From NCBI GenBank assembly GCA_028564925.1, contig CM053032.1, forward strand, positions 115,988,990 to 116,052,989: 64,000 bases of DNA, in the 5' to 3' direction. This stretch comes from Lithobates sylvaticus. Taxonomy: Eukaryota; Chordata; Amphibia; Anura; Ranidae. Under the pieces are notes generated by a model. The model ran no database searches. It saw nothing but the letters and a program-made list of their open reading frames with translations, and was not told the DNA's origin. The number at the start of each line of letters is the position of its first letter. Position 1 is the stretch's first letter. This document shows, one piece after another, positions 1 through 10,781 of the stretch. The translations under genes and the position numbers were made by a program.

Positions 1-1816
1 TTGTCATAAAAAGTGTTTGGGGACCTGGGTCCTGCCCCAGGGGACATGTATCGATGCAAAAAAAAGTTTTAAAAACGGCAGTTTTTTCGGAAGCAGTGAT
101 TTTAATAATGCTTAAAGTGAAACAATAAAAGTGTAATATTCCTTTTAATTTCATACCTGGGGGGTGTGTATAATATGCATGTAAAGGGGCGCATGTTTCC
201 CATGCTAAGAACTGTCCCTGCACAAAGTGTAATTCTTGCAGGAAAAAAAGCTTTTTAAAATCACTCGCAGCTATAATGAATTGTCGGCTCCCGTAATACA
301 GAGAACAGTCATTGAAAATCATTGATAAAAAAAAAAAAGCCTGGGGTTCCCCCGAAATTCAATTACCAGGCCCTTCAGGTCTGGTATGGATATTAAGGGG
401 AACCCCGGATCAAATAAAAAAAAAAAATGATGTGGGGCTCCCCCTAAATATCCATACCAGACCCTTCAGGTCTGGCATGGATTTAAAGGGGAACTCCACG
501 CCAAATTAAAAAAAGAATGGCGTGGGGGTCCCCCTCAAAATCCATACCAGACCCTTATCCGAGCATGCAACCTGGCAGGCCTCAGGAAAAGAGGGGGGAC
601 GAGAGAGCGCCCCCCCCTCCTGAACCGTACCAGGCCACATGCCCTCAACATTGGGAGGATGCTTTGGGGGTCTGTGACCCCTCAAAGCACCATGTCCCCA
701 TGTTGATGAGGAGAAGGGTCTCTTCCCCACAACCCTGGGCGGTGGTTGTGGGGGTCTGCGGGTGGGGGGCTTATCAGAATCTGGAAGCCCCCTTTAACAA
801 GGGGACCCTCAGAACCCCCCCCTGTTTGAAATGGTAAGGGGGTACAAAAGTACCCCTACCATTTCACAAAGAAAGTGTAAAAAATTGTTAAAAAACATAC
901 AGACAACGTTGGGAAAAGTCCTTTATTAAAAATAAAAAAAATGTAAAAAAAAACGGCCAGTGTTGTGGAGAAGAGACCCTTCTCCTCATCAACATGGGGA
1001 CATGGTGCTTTGAGGGGTCATAGACCCCCAAAGCATCCTCCCAATGTTGAGGGCATGTGGCCTGGTACAGTTCAGGTGCACTCTCTCGTCCCCCCCCCTC
1101 TTTTCCTGCAGCCTGCCAGGTTGCGTGCTCGGATAAGGGTCTGGTATGGATTTTGAGGGGGACCCCCACGCCATTTTATTTTTTAAATTTGGCGTGGAGT
1201 TCCCCTTAAAATCAATGCCAGACCTGAAGGGTCTGGTATGGATATTTAGGGGGAACCCCACGTCATTTTTTTTTTTAAATTTGACCCAGGGTTCCCCTTA
1301 ATATCCATACCAGTTCTGAAGGGCCTGGTAATTTTTTTTTTTATCAATGATTTTCAATGACTGTTCTCTGTATTACGGGAGCCGACAATTCATTATAGCC
1401 ACGAGTGATTTTAAATAGCTTTTTTCCTGCAAAAATGACACTTTGTGCAGGGACAGTTCTAAGCACGGGAAACATGCGCCCCTTTACAGGCATACTATAC
1501 ACACCCCCCAGGTACGAAATTTAAAGGAATATTACAATTTTATTGTTTCAATTTAAGCATTATTAAAATCACTGCTCCTGAAAAAAACGTCCATTTTTAA
1601 AACTTTTTTTTGCATTGATACATGTCCCCTGGGGTAGGAGCCGGGTCCCCAAACACTTTTTATGACAATAACTTGCATATTAGCCTTTAAAATTAGCACT
1701 TTTGATTTTGAACATTCGAGTCCCATAGACTTTAATAGGGTTTTAAAGTTCACACGAACTTTAGGTCTGTTCGCAGGTTCTGGTGCGAACCGAACAGGGG
1801 GGTGGCTCATCCCTAG
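1..1816. mobile_element. Large palindromic (foldback) element, left end outside window
   Basis: Bases 1-835 are repeated, inverted, in about 850-1,668: the opening TTGTCATAAAAAGTGTTTGG reappears reversed just before 1,669, and the blocks at 312-730 and 950-1,350 mirror each other. The right arm runs on to about 1,816, where CTCATCCCTAG probably marks the outer terminus, so some 140 bp of the left arm should lie before base 1. Each arm carries GC-rich modules (a 'CCATACCAGACCCTTATCCG' core) shared with 38,800-39,200 and 51,290-52,990. No protein is encoded; reading frames here arise from the repeats. The class is uncertain, and a non-autonomous DNA element is the likeliest reading. Confidence 0.7.
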
Positions 1817-2977
1817 TGAGAGGTCACCCTAAGCTCAGTGCCCCTGGTATGTACCAGGTGAATACTCTGGCTCAGGTACTTTTTTCTCCTGAATCCAGCA
1901 CCTCCTGATGGGAACTATATGCAGCAGCACTTGCTATTTTTTTTTCAGGGAGGGGCATCATTTTAGGGTCACCCATACACCGCCCCTTTTCGACAATGTC
2001 ATTATCACATTATCATGGTTAGAGACTGCAGACGTAGTACAGTCCCTAGGATAAGTAATGGATAATGGCCAACAGGCCCTTTTACCAGACCCAGCGAAAC
2101 TACTCCGGCTGGACGATCACTTACTCTGGGTTCTCCAGAGGCAACTCTGGTTAGTAGTGTAGCATGTCGGTACCCTGGTAGTGGCTCAGTCTTTATCTCT
2201 CTGGTGACACTGGGCAGCGTGGCTCTCTCTCTGGTGGGGCTGGGCAGCATGGCTCTCTCTGGTGGCGCTGGGCAGCGTGTCTCTCTCTCTTGTTGCGCTG
2301 GGCAGCGTGTCTCTCTGGTGGCACTGGGCGGCGTGGCTCTCTCTCGGGTGGCGCTGGGCAGCGTGGCTCTCTGTCTGGTGGTGCTGGGCAGCATGGCTCT
2401 CTCTCTGGTGACCCAGCCCAGCACACTCCTCGTTCTTTGTCCTGTAGCACTCTCTCCCTCAGCTTTTTTCCATGCTGCAGTCTCTCTCTCTTGATTGAGC
2501 TGTAGCCTCCTCCCTGTGGAAAATGGGGCCATCAATCTTTGGGACTACATGTCCCATGATGCTCTCCTAGTCTCCTTTGATTGGCCCTCAGTTATGGCCA
2601 ATAGGGAAGGAATGGAGCGGGCAGGAAGTTGGACAGGGAACCTGGTGAGAGCCGCCGTCTCTTCTCCCTGACAGGAGAAAGTGGGGGCGAGCGGGAGGAA
2701 ACCTCTAATAGCCCGCAGCTCACCTTTCTCCTGACACAGAGCCGCCGAGTTCTCTGCTGGACTGAGCAGGGAAAAGAGCCCACAGTCACACTACACTAAT
2801 GGGGGGGCTTGACAGCACCTTGATGGTGTCACCCCATCGGCAGGTGGCACCCGGTGCAGGCTGCCCGCACCCCGATATTGACACAACTGTAATGAATTTA
2901 AGATCCGATCCCTGATTCCAGGGGGGGGCACTTGACCCCCCTTGCCCCTACCTGCGGACCCCCATGCTGCGCACACC
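1817..2977. other. Unassigned stretch, moderately GC-rich
   Basis: I see no gene here. It contains the minisatellite at about 2,205-2,420, a CCATGATGC-type motif near 2,555 that also occurs in the hAT MITE at 6,061, and repeat-like sequence near 2,800-2,880 (GATGGTGTCACCCCATCGGC). It could be the outer part of another non-autonomous element or plain intergenic DNA. Confidence 0.4.
2205..2420. repeat. Minisatellite, about 24-33 bp units
   Basis: About seven imperfect tandem units built on CTGGGCAGCGTGGCTCTCTC with a variable CT stretch and GGTGG spacer. The array yields long open frames on both strands (Arg/Glu/Pro-rich on minus) because unit lengths are often multiples of three. These frames have no other support as genes. 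Confidence 0.85.
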
Positions 2978-5689
2978 TACTGAAATTAATGACCGCTTTC
3001 TCTCTTACTACAGATAGCTTTACGCCACAAGGGTATCATATACTACCTTGGACCTGCATTTATATCTTGACAGAATTAGGTTCCCTAGGATTGACAACAA
3101 AACCCTTGCTGACCTAGACCAGGAAATAACTTTGGAGGAAGTGCAGAAGGCTATGACCCAACTTAATCCAGGTAAAATGCCCGGTGTTGATGGACTGTCT
3201 GTGGAGTTCAACACACAACATCTAGACCTACTTGCCCCTAGGCTTACCTCTATGTTAAAAAAATTCTGCTCCTGGGGGAGCTACCGGACTATGTCAGAGG
3301 CGGTGGTGGGGCTGGTGCCAAAGCTGGGTAGGAACCCCGAGGATTGTTCCTCATATAGACCAATATCAATTCTTAACGTTGATGCAAAAATCCTAGCAAA
3401 GATATTGGCAAACCGGTTATCCAAAGTCTTGGAAGACATAATCCATGTTGACCAAACTGGCCTCATACCGGGCAAGGGCACCGGCATCAATCTTCGCCAC
3501 TTCTTTCTGAACCTCTCCATCCATCACACTAACAGTGGAAGTAGAGTCATAACCTCCCTTGATGCTGAGAAGGCTTTTGACTAGGTAGAGTGGGGATTCC
3601 TGTGGGAGGTGCTGGACAGGTTCGGGTTCAGCCCTCATTTTCTCCACTGGCTTAAGATGTTATACAGCTCCCCCAGGGCTAGAATCTGCACCAACGATAG
3701 GTTGTCTGAGTCCTTTCCACTGCAGAGGAGCACAAGACAGGGATGTCCGCTTTCCTCCTCCTGTTCGCTCTGGCTCTGGAGCCATTGGCGATACTTATTA
3801 GGGAGTTTGCCCTGGTTAAGGGACTGAAGGTGGCACCGCTGGAGGAGAAACTCTCCCTATACGCTGATGACGCTCTGCTTTATCTGCAAGATGCAGATGG
3901 CTCTCTGACGGCAGCCCTGAACCTGTTCAATGAGTTTGGCCACTACTCGGGGGTGCGTATTAACTGGGATGAGTCCATTCTTTTCCCCCTTGACCCTCAT
4001 GCACGAACTAGCCCCCCAGACACTAATTTGGTGTGGGTAGAGCAGTTTAAATACTTAGGCATCCAGGTCAGGAGAGAACTGGCTAGTTACTCTGAACTTA
4101 ACATACTCCCCATACTTACCCAACTTAGGGAAAAATGTACAACGTGGTCTTCGTTACCCCTGAATCTTATGGGAAGAATTAACCTCCTTAAGATGATCTT
4201 CCTCCCTAAGTTTCTCTATGTTTTCTGCAATTGCCCGACCTGGATGCCCAACCTGTTCTGGGTAACTTCATATAGGGGGGGCTTTCTAAAATAGCTAAGT
4301 CTACCCTGATCCTCCCTGTACGCTGTGGAGGCCTGGCGCTCCCCGATCTGCAAGTCTATTTATGGCCCGCTGTGCTGGTCACTGTCCGATGGTGGTTCCT
4401 ACGTTCACGAGCAAATGCAGCGGTTGGTCTTGAGGCAGCTAGTCTGGGTTCTCTTTAGGAATTGGGGAATTTGATCTATCGGGACCCCAAGCTTATACTG
4501 CGTTACCTCATTCTACTAGGACTACGCTCAGGGTTTGGACTGTCGCTAGGACAAGATTTACCTGCCCCAACAGGTGGTCTTCCTTCACCTCTTTATGGGG
4601 CAATCCCAATCTTTCACATATCCGTACCATCCCGGACCCCCAGCTTTGGGCCAGCTATGGGATTAAGTCTCTGGGATATCCTGACAACTGATAGACTGCT
4701 CTTACTGACAGAACTTATAACCCAATTCTGTCTACCCGGGTGGATGACATTTAGATACTTCCAGCTACGTCATGCTATGCGAGCTCAGTTCCCTACTGTC
4801 CAGAAGTTAGCTATGGACCCTATAGAAGAAAGACTGGCCCTTTAACGGCTATCTAAACCCTTATCTACACTATACTTTGACCTACTGGGAGTTCACTCTC
4901 CCAAAATGGAACATCTTTGGCAGAAATGGAAGGCTGACGTGCCAGACTTAGACAGGGAGGACTGGGATGACTGTCTTGGGGAGAGTGCCCAGGTATTAAT
5001 TTTCTCCATGGACAGACTGATTCAGGTCAAATTTCCACATAGGGTATATTTTACACACCAGAAGCTGCATAATATTTCCCCAGAGAGATCTGCCAACTGC
5101 ACTCGCTGTGGTGGTGATGTTGGTACATACATGCATATGTTCTGGAGCTTACAAACTTCTGTCTCCAGCTGGCCCTTCCGATCACCCCTGAGTTACTGCT
5201 CCTAAACATTCAGGATGACGACCAAAGGCCTAGATATACCAAAATAATTATATGCTTCCTATTATACTATGCCAGAAGAGAGATCATACTTAAATGGAAT
5301 TCCCAATCCCCTCCCTCTGTAGGTTCTTGGGAACAATCTATTAACTCTGCTTTTCTTATGTACAAATTGACATACATAAACAGGAATTGCCCTAAGAAAT
5401 ACGAGAGAGTCTGGCAACCCTGGACCGCATAGTGGGGATAATTCCCTTGTAACATTTCTTTTGGACAGGGTGGATGCTAGGTTCTCACGCGTCAACCCTG
5501 CTTTTTCCTCCCAGGGGGCACCTGGATCTGTGTGTTATGACTGCACTCTATTGATCTGTTGAATATGATTTTCAACTGATGTAAGACAACCTACATGTAC
5601 CTTTAGCTATTTTCATGTTGTTCTTCATAAACTGTATCATGCCTATACTTTTTTAATAAAGGAACATTCTGTTCATGTTAAAAAAAAAA
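2978..5689 (+). mobile_element. L1/Tx1-group LINE, 5'-truncated
   Basis: This is the 3' half of a LINE: the ORF2 reverse transcriptase, the C-terminal region, a 3' UTR with AATAAA at 5,655-5,660 and an A tail at 5,680-5,689. The copy starts abruptly near 2,978 inside the region before the reverse transcriptase, as expected of incomplete target-primed reverse transcription. I could not find a clear target-site duplication. Its protein differs clearly from those of L1-A, L1-B and L1-C, so it is a separate family. Confidence 0.85.
2985..5170 (+). pseudogene. LINE ORF2 remnant (reverse transcriptase)
   Basis: The translated segments give an L1-group reverse transcriptase. The finger/palm block SSYRPISILNVDAKI lies near 3,350, TSLDAEKAFD (first catalytic Asp) near 3,560, RQGCPLS near 3,735, the catalytic YADD near 3,860, and the thumb block GRINLLKM near 4,175. 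Further C-terminal sequence is recognisable to about 5,170, with cysteines near 5,095-5,110 that suggest the usual zinc-knuckle-like end. It is dead: there is an in-frame TAG directly after AEKAFD at 3,582-3,584, a frame change near 3,750, and another break near 4,290-4,460. The endonuclease and ORF1 are absent. Confidence 0.85.
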
Positions 5690-6052
5690 GTTGTTCAGTG
5701 ACAAAAACTGACCTACTTCTGCTAGTTCTGTCTGTGACTCTATATTAGTGTCTAGTGGAATTAGATGGCTAGAAAGGAGACACTGCCATGACTCAGGTCA
5801 AAATATATGGTCAGACTCTGACCTAATAAAAAATGTATAAACTACAATGGTGGTGATGACACTGAGAGACTACAGAGTAAAATGGAATCGAAGTTGTCCC
5901 AGTACTAAGGAATCTGTGTTAAATGTAGTGGGTAAAACAACTTTAAATTACATTGTATGTCCAGGTATGAATGGAGGCTTGCACTCTAGACTTATTAATA
6001 TATATCCTGGATACTGATTTATGGGATGTGTTGGACTAGTCTGTGTACGTGT
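5690..6052. other. Unassigned AT-rich intergenic sequence
   Basis: AT-rich sequence between the LINE tail and the hAT MITE. I see no open frame, repeat or RNA gene in it. Confidence 0.4.
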
Positions 6053-6060
6053 GTATAGAA

Positions 6061-6196
6061 CAGTGATGGCGAATCAAGGCACCCCATATGTTTTGGAACT
6101 ACATTTCCCATGATGCTCAACTACACTGCAGAGTGCATTAGCATCATGGGAAATGTAGTTCCAAAACATCTGGGGTGCCAAGGTTCGCCATCACTG
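6061..6196. mobile_element. hAT MITE, 136 bp, perfect 8-bp TSD
   Basis: The element begins CAGTGATGGCGAA and ends with the matching inverted TTCGCCATCACTG; the whole body folds into one hairpin around ACTGCAGAGT. It is flanked by the exact 8-bp direct repeat GTATAGAA (6,053-6,060 and 6,197-6,204). An 8-bp duplication with CAGTGATG-type ends is the hAT signature. It has no coding capacity. Confidence 0.93.
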
Positions 6197-6204
6197 GTAT
6201 AGAA

Positions 6205-7009
6205 CAATAGATGAACCCTCAATATGAAAGGAAATCTGAGGCCATATAATAAAAATGAACCCTCAATATGAAAGGAAATCTGAGGCCATAACAGGTTGCC
6301 CCTGTTGAAGACCACACGAGTCAAAACGCGTTGGGATAAGCTCATTTGAGACTCCCACATTGCCTTTTATTACATTTTATATGTGCTGTATTTTATGGGA
6401 TTTTTCCCTTTCTATGTTACCAACATTTTTTTTTTTTTCAGTCCTAAATCCAATAAACATATTGGTTGATTTACACTATTTGGAGTTTTTTTTCTCCCCC
6501 CCTTTTTTTTCCTGTGCTACATGCCATTCTGGATGAGTTGGGGTACCATCTTGGCTGTCCATCCGTGCCATTCTGGATGAGTTGGAGCACCATCTTGGCT
6601 GTTCATCCGTGTCTTCAAGGTGTGCTGTTTGGACCAAGGACCCACGTCAACATTCCAGGCGTTATCTACAGGGGAACCCTAAGCGCAATTGACCCACTGC
6701 TGTATGGTAGGTGCGTCGGCCACCGCTGGTAAGCGTATCCATTATATGTCCTTGGATCTCTTCCATACATTCTTGCCATTCACATGAGAGTTTTTTGGCA
6801 CAGAAACTTCATCACGCTTTCACGTTTTTTATATTAATAATTTTCCAGTACACATGGGACTAGTTTGTACACTATTATATTGCCATATATTTTTCCAATA
6901 GTTGCTCACACTGTCCATGATTGTATTTTTGTAAGCGCTAAGTCCATAATGGGGAGGGTATTGACACAGCCCCAAATGATCCACAATGGCTCAAAAGTGA
7001 TATGGGCCA
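6205..7009. repeat. Non-coding repeat-derived stretch
   Basis: This holds two direct copies of a 36-bp unit (ATGAACCCTCAATATGAAAG...) at 6,212 and 6,256, then CAAAACGCGTTGGG near 6,325. I recall that motif from the ends of amphibian Penelope-like elements, but cannot check it here. A further tandem pair near 6,520-6,605 is built on CCATTCTGGATGAGTTGG. No coding sequence is seen. It may be the 3' part of an old Penelope-like copy. Confidence 0.35.
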
Positions 7010-7370
7010 GTAATATTTAGACAGAATAAAGGTGGATAGAGCACCTGGACCAGATGACATCCACCCACGGATCCTAAAAAAAATTGAGCTCTGTCATTTT
7101 AAAGCCATTGTTTCTAATTTTTAGGAACTCGATAATGACTAGAATATTACTACTGGATTGGCGTTGGGCCAATGTTGTGCCTATATTTAAAAAGAAATCA
7201 AAGTCTTTACCAAGTAACTATAGACCTGTTAGTTTAACTTCTATAGTCGGGAAGATACTGGAGAGTTTAATAAAAGACTACATAGAAGAGTTCTTGCTGG
7301 AAAAAAATATTTTAAGCAACAGACAGCATGGATTCATGAAAGACAGAAGTTGTCAAATAAACCTGAATTC
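7010..7370 (+). pseudogene. CR1-type reverse transcriptase, N-terminal part
   Basis: Translation reads VDRAPGPDDIHPRILK near 7,030, then WANVVPIFKKKSK, SNYRPVSLTSIVGKILES and NRQHGFMKDRSC. These are the early reverse transcriptase blocks of the CR1/jockey-like branch. There is a frame change near 7,085 and a degraded segment around 7,120. It joins conceptually to the fragment at 31,620, but the L1 insertion separates them. Confidence 0.85.
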
Positions 7371-7739
7371 TTTTTTTTTTTTTAAATATAATTTTTATTC
7401 AAGTTCAAGAAAGGGTCAGATCCCAATGTGACATCATAAACATTAAAACATTTGAGGTCACAGCCTCAACAGCTTAATATCGTGAGAGCCAAACAGTATT
7501 ATCCTCACTTTTTGTGGTATATTGATTCTACAAAAAAGGATGTTCAAAGAAAAAGGAACTTACATTGAATTAATACATATGCAAGTAGGGCTACCCTTTC
7601 TTATTTTCAATTTTTCTTTCGGAAATCATCAAAAGTTGATAGCTAGAGAAGAAGTAAAAAGAGGAGAGACGGAGAGAGATAGGGGGGAAGAACTAGCGGG
7701 AAAAGGACTAAGGGGGGAGAGAGAGGGTGGGAGTGTGTG

Positions 7740-9313
7740 TTAGTGTAGGAGAGTGGAATAGGGGATCACAGCTATGGGTCCGGACCACATCACTATTTCA
7801 ATGCTCGGTGTCATCAGGTGGCTTATGTTTCCAGAAGGTCTTTTCCCTCGTCTGAGAAGATAAACATATTCCAGAGTCTCCATGTGTTCCTGTGAGCCTC
7901 TTGCCTGTCTTGTGACGATAGGACCAGATCTTCCATTTTCTTGATATCCTCCACCTTCGTCAGCCAATGTACTGTGATGGGGGAATATTGTTGTTTCCAT
8001 AGTTGGGGGATGCAAGATTTAGCTGCGTTGAGCAGATGTCATAAGAGTGATTTTTTGTAGACTCTAACAGGGATGGTTGATATATGCAGTAAAAAGAGTG
8101 CTGGGTCATTAGGAATCACGTAGTCTGTGAATTTTTGTGATATGGTACAGACTGATGTCCAGAATCCTGTCAATTTAGGGCAGGCCCAGAAGATATGCAA
8201 AATTGTCTCTATGTCACTTCTACATTTCCAACACCTGTCTGATGTGTCAGGGAAGATGGTATCTTGTTAGTATTTTAAAATTGGTCTCTTGGATTTTGGT
8301 ACATATGGATGATTTCAGGGAAAGTGTTATCATGTTTTGTGTCGTGAAGGTACGGCCTATATCCTTCTCCCATTTTTTGATGCATGGTAGGTGTGGCTGC
8401 TCTTGGGGAGTATTCAGTAATGCATTTGTAGTGGAGAGTACCTGTCGCATGGGGGTCTGTTCCAGAACAGAGCTCCTCGAAAGTCGTTAGTTGGCGAGAG
8501 TAATGCTGTGGGTTAGGAAGGGAATGGAGAAAGTGGTGTATTTGTGCTGCAGACCAGAACGCAAGTCGGAACGGGCCTGCGGTGTCCTTGAGTTCTGCTA
8601 TGGTGGGCCATCTCCCCCTATCACAAATCTGGAGGCACTTTTGCAATTGGTATCTCGTAGTGTTTGGAATGACGTAGGTGACAATCCCGGGGAAAGCAGG
8701 GATGTCCCAATATCGGGGTCAATGGAGATGCTATGGACGTTAGAGATGCTTTCAGAGAGGCTCTTGAGCATTGCTATAGTGTATTTCCTATCAGTGGGTG
8801 TGATTTATTATCTTCAGACAAGGAATCATAGCACCATATTGCATTCGCCAAAGGTATTACCAGCTGGTTTCTCTCTATTTGCGCCCATTGTTTAAACTCT
8901 AGGTGAGGTCCCCAATCTATGGCTCTACCTAAATGTATCGCTTGGTAGTATTTACGGATATCTGGTAATGCTAGACCTCCATATTGCTTTGGGAGTGATA
9001 GTATTCTGGGTTTTTTATTCTCAAATCTGGTAAATATGGCCTGTACCTGTGTAAAATAGGAGGGAGGTATCCTAATCCGTAGGGCCTGGAAATAGGTAAA
9101 GGAATTTCGGTAGAATTCTCATTTTTATTAGGTTGCTCCTCCCGAACCAGGAGTGCAAACCTTTGTGACATTTCTCTAGAAGGTTCCTAGTTTCAGCTAG
9201 TAACGGAGGGAAATTATGTTGATATACTCGTGAAATGTCAGCAGGTATGTGTGTACCTAAACATTTTAGAGTAGAAGATGTTCATTTAAAGCCGAAGCTA
9301 GTTTGTAACCCTC
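7740..9313 (-). pseudogene. L1-A ORF2, C-terminal part
   Basis: Read on the minus strand: LGTHIPADISR near 9,255, then GLHSWFGRSNLIKMRILPKF, LPKQYGGLALPDIRKYYQ near 8,980, and the C-terminal Cys region CWKCRSDIETILHIFWACPK near 8,190. The tail ends near 7,800. These are the thumb, connection and Cys/His region typical of L1 ORF2. Several stops and frame changes are present. Its upstream part lies 18 kb away at 27,275. Confidence 0.8.
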
Positions 9314-9545
9314 GGACGCTGTCCGTTTTTTTTTTTTTTTTAATTCTTTATTTATTTAAATTTTTCACATACAAAACATAGAATAAAAAGAATCAACAGT
9401 TTAGTCTTTACGCATTCGTCAAGTTATACCTCGTTCACGTCCTATTGATACTTCTATCCTTATTCCCCTCCCCCCCCACCCCTAAGGACCTGGTTCCAAT
9501 CCTTTTTCTCTATCATATCTCTACTTCTATCCTTTACCCCTACTT

Positions 9546-9802
9546 TTATTGGGTCATTATTTCTACGTATTTCCACGTCTTTTTAAACGCTATCCAACTA
9601 CACCACTTATCTTTGTACTCGATCCCTTTTCTTTCTTTCCACCCTAGGTCTAATCTCTCCAGTTTGAAACTATTGTTTACTCCTACTATCCAGTCCTGCA
9701 TTTTAGGTCTTTCTGTTTCCTGCCAATTTTTAGGTATAAGGCTTTTGGCGACGTTTATCATGATGGAGACAACAGATTCTCTATATTGCTTACTCAAACC
9801 CT
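9546..9802 (-). pseudogene. L1-B ORF2 extreme C-terminus
   Basis: The end of ORF2, separated from the rest by the Penelope-like insertion. Minus-strand residues run GLSKQYRESVVSIMINVAKS, then LIPKNWQETERPKMQDW and FKKTWKYVEIMTQ. The equivalent stretch of L1-C ORF2 (10,782-11,093: LPVKQYKNTLIPIVLNEAKN and so on) confirms frame and identity. Confidence 0.85.
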
Positions 9803-9819
9803 CAACTCCATGGAACCAA

Positions 9820-10563
9820 CTCCATTGATAGATTCTATCCCCTACTCGCAATACCTAAGAATAAAACGGAATTGCACTGATGAGAGAACCTTTATAAAAG
9901 AGGCAGCCAATTTACGAGACAGACTAAGGGCAAGAGGCTATTCACATGCCTGCCTAAAGAGGTCATACAAAAAAGTCCTAATGAAATCCAGGAATGATTT
10001 ACTGTACATCAAAAAAATATCTGACAAAAGCAATGAATTGAGAATCATCACTAGATTTAACCAGCAACATCAGCAAATTCAAAAAATTATTAACAAATTT
10101 TGGCATATGCTGACCCTTGATCCCTCTTTGAGCCAATTTGTGCCCAACAATACTCTCTTTATATTTAAGAGAGCTACTTCTATCAGTGACAGGATTGCCA
10201 GTAGCGAATTCAAAAATGAATCCACTAGAGTACATTGCAAATACAAAGGCACATTCATGTGCGGTTCATGCAACTATTGCAGATACATGCGCACACAAAA
10301 AAATTGACGCTCCCAAATGGCAGGGTCTTTATTCCCAAACACTTTGCCAATTGTAGGACATTTGGAGTCATTTATTTGTTGCAATGCAGCTGCCCATGTT
10401 TTTACATAGGGAAAACTAAGCTAGAATTCTGGAGGAGGGCCTATAGGCATATCCGCAGTATGCAGATATGCAATCCAGACCTTCCCCTTGGACGCCATGT
10501 ATCTCTAGTACATGGTGGCAAATTTCCCAATATCAAATTTTTGATTTTGGATCGGATACATCC
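9820..10563 (+). pseudogene. Penelope-like polyprotein C-terminus with GIY-YIG nuclease
   Basis: The translated blocks are LIDSIPYSQYLRIKRNC near 9,830, RGYSHACLKRSYKKVL near 9,935, RITRF-like and FIFKRATSISDRIASS near 10,165, CGSCNYCRYM near 10,262, then VIYLLQCSCPCFYIGKTKL near 10,370. The last is the GIY-YIG-type endonuclease block of Penelope-like elements, followed by RRAYRHI. One frame change lies near 10,300. The frame runs into the L1-C A tail at 10,564 just after LDRIHP. Confidence 0.87.
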
Positions 10564-10781
10564 TTTTTTTTTTTTTTCTTTTTTTTTCACCTCAGAGAAC
10601 ATTAAAGAGACTTTTATTCAACTTAACGTTAATTTCTGTCTCTTTCTTTAAGTCACATCATTGTGGTATTTTCTTTTCAAATTTAATCATATAGTTTACC
10701 ATCCCCCTCCCCCCACCTTGCAATCAGTTTGAATAGGCCGTTACTTATACTTGTTCTGTTACCGTATACGCTATGAGAAAT

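Noticed and set aside
2005-2535. Open frames of 85-176 codons on both strands, Arg/Glu/Pro-rich
   Set aside because: They follow a minisatellite whose units are near multiples of three, are open in several frames at once, and match no known domain.
6061-6196. A microRNA precursor from the perfect hairpin
   Set aside because: The TIRs and the exact 8-bp target duplication explain the hairpin as a hAT MITE.
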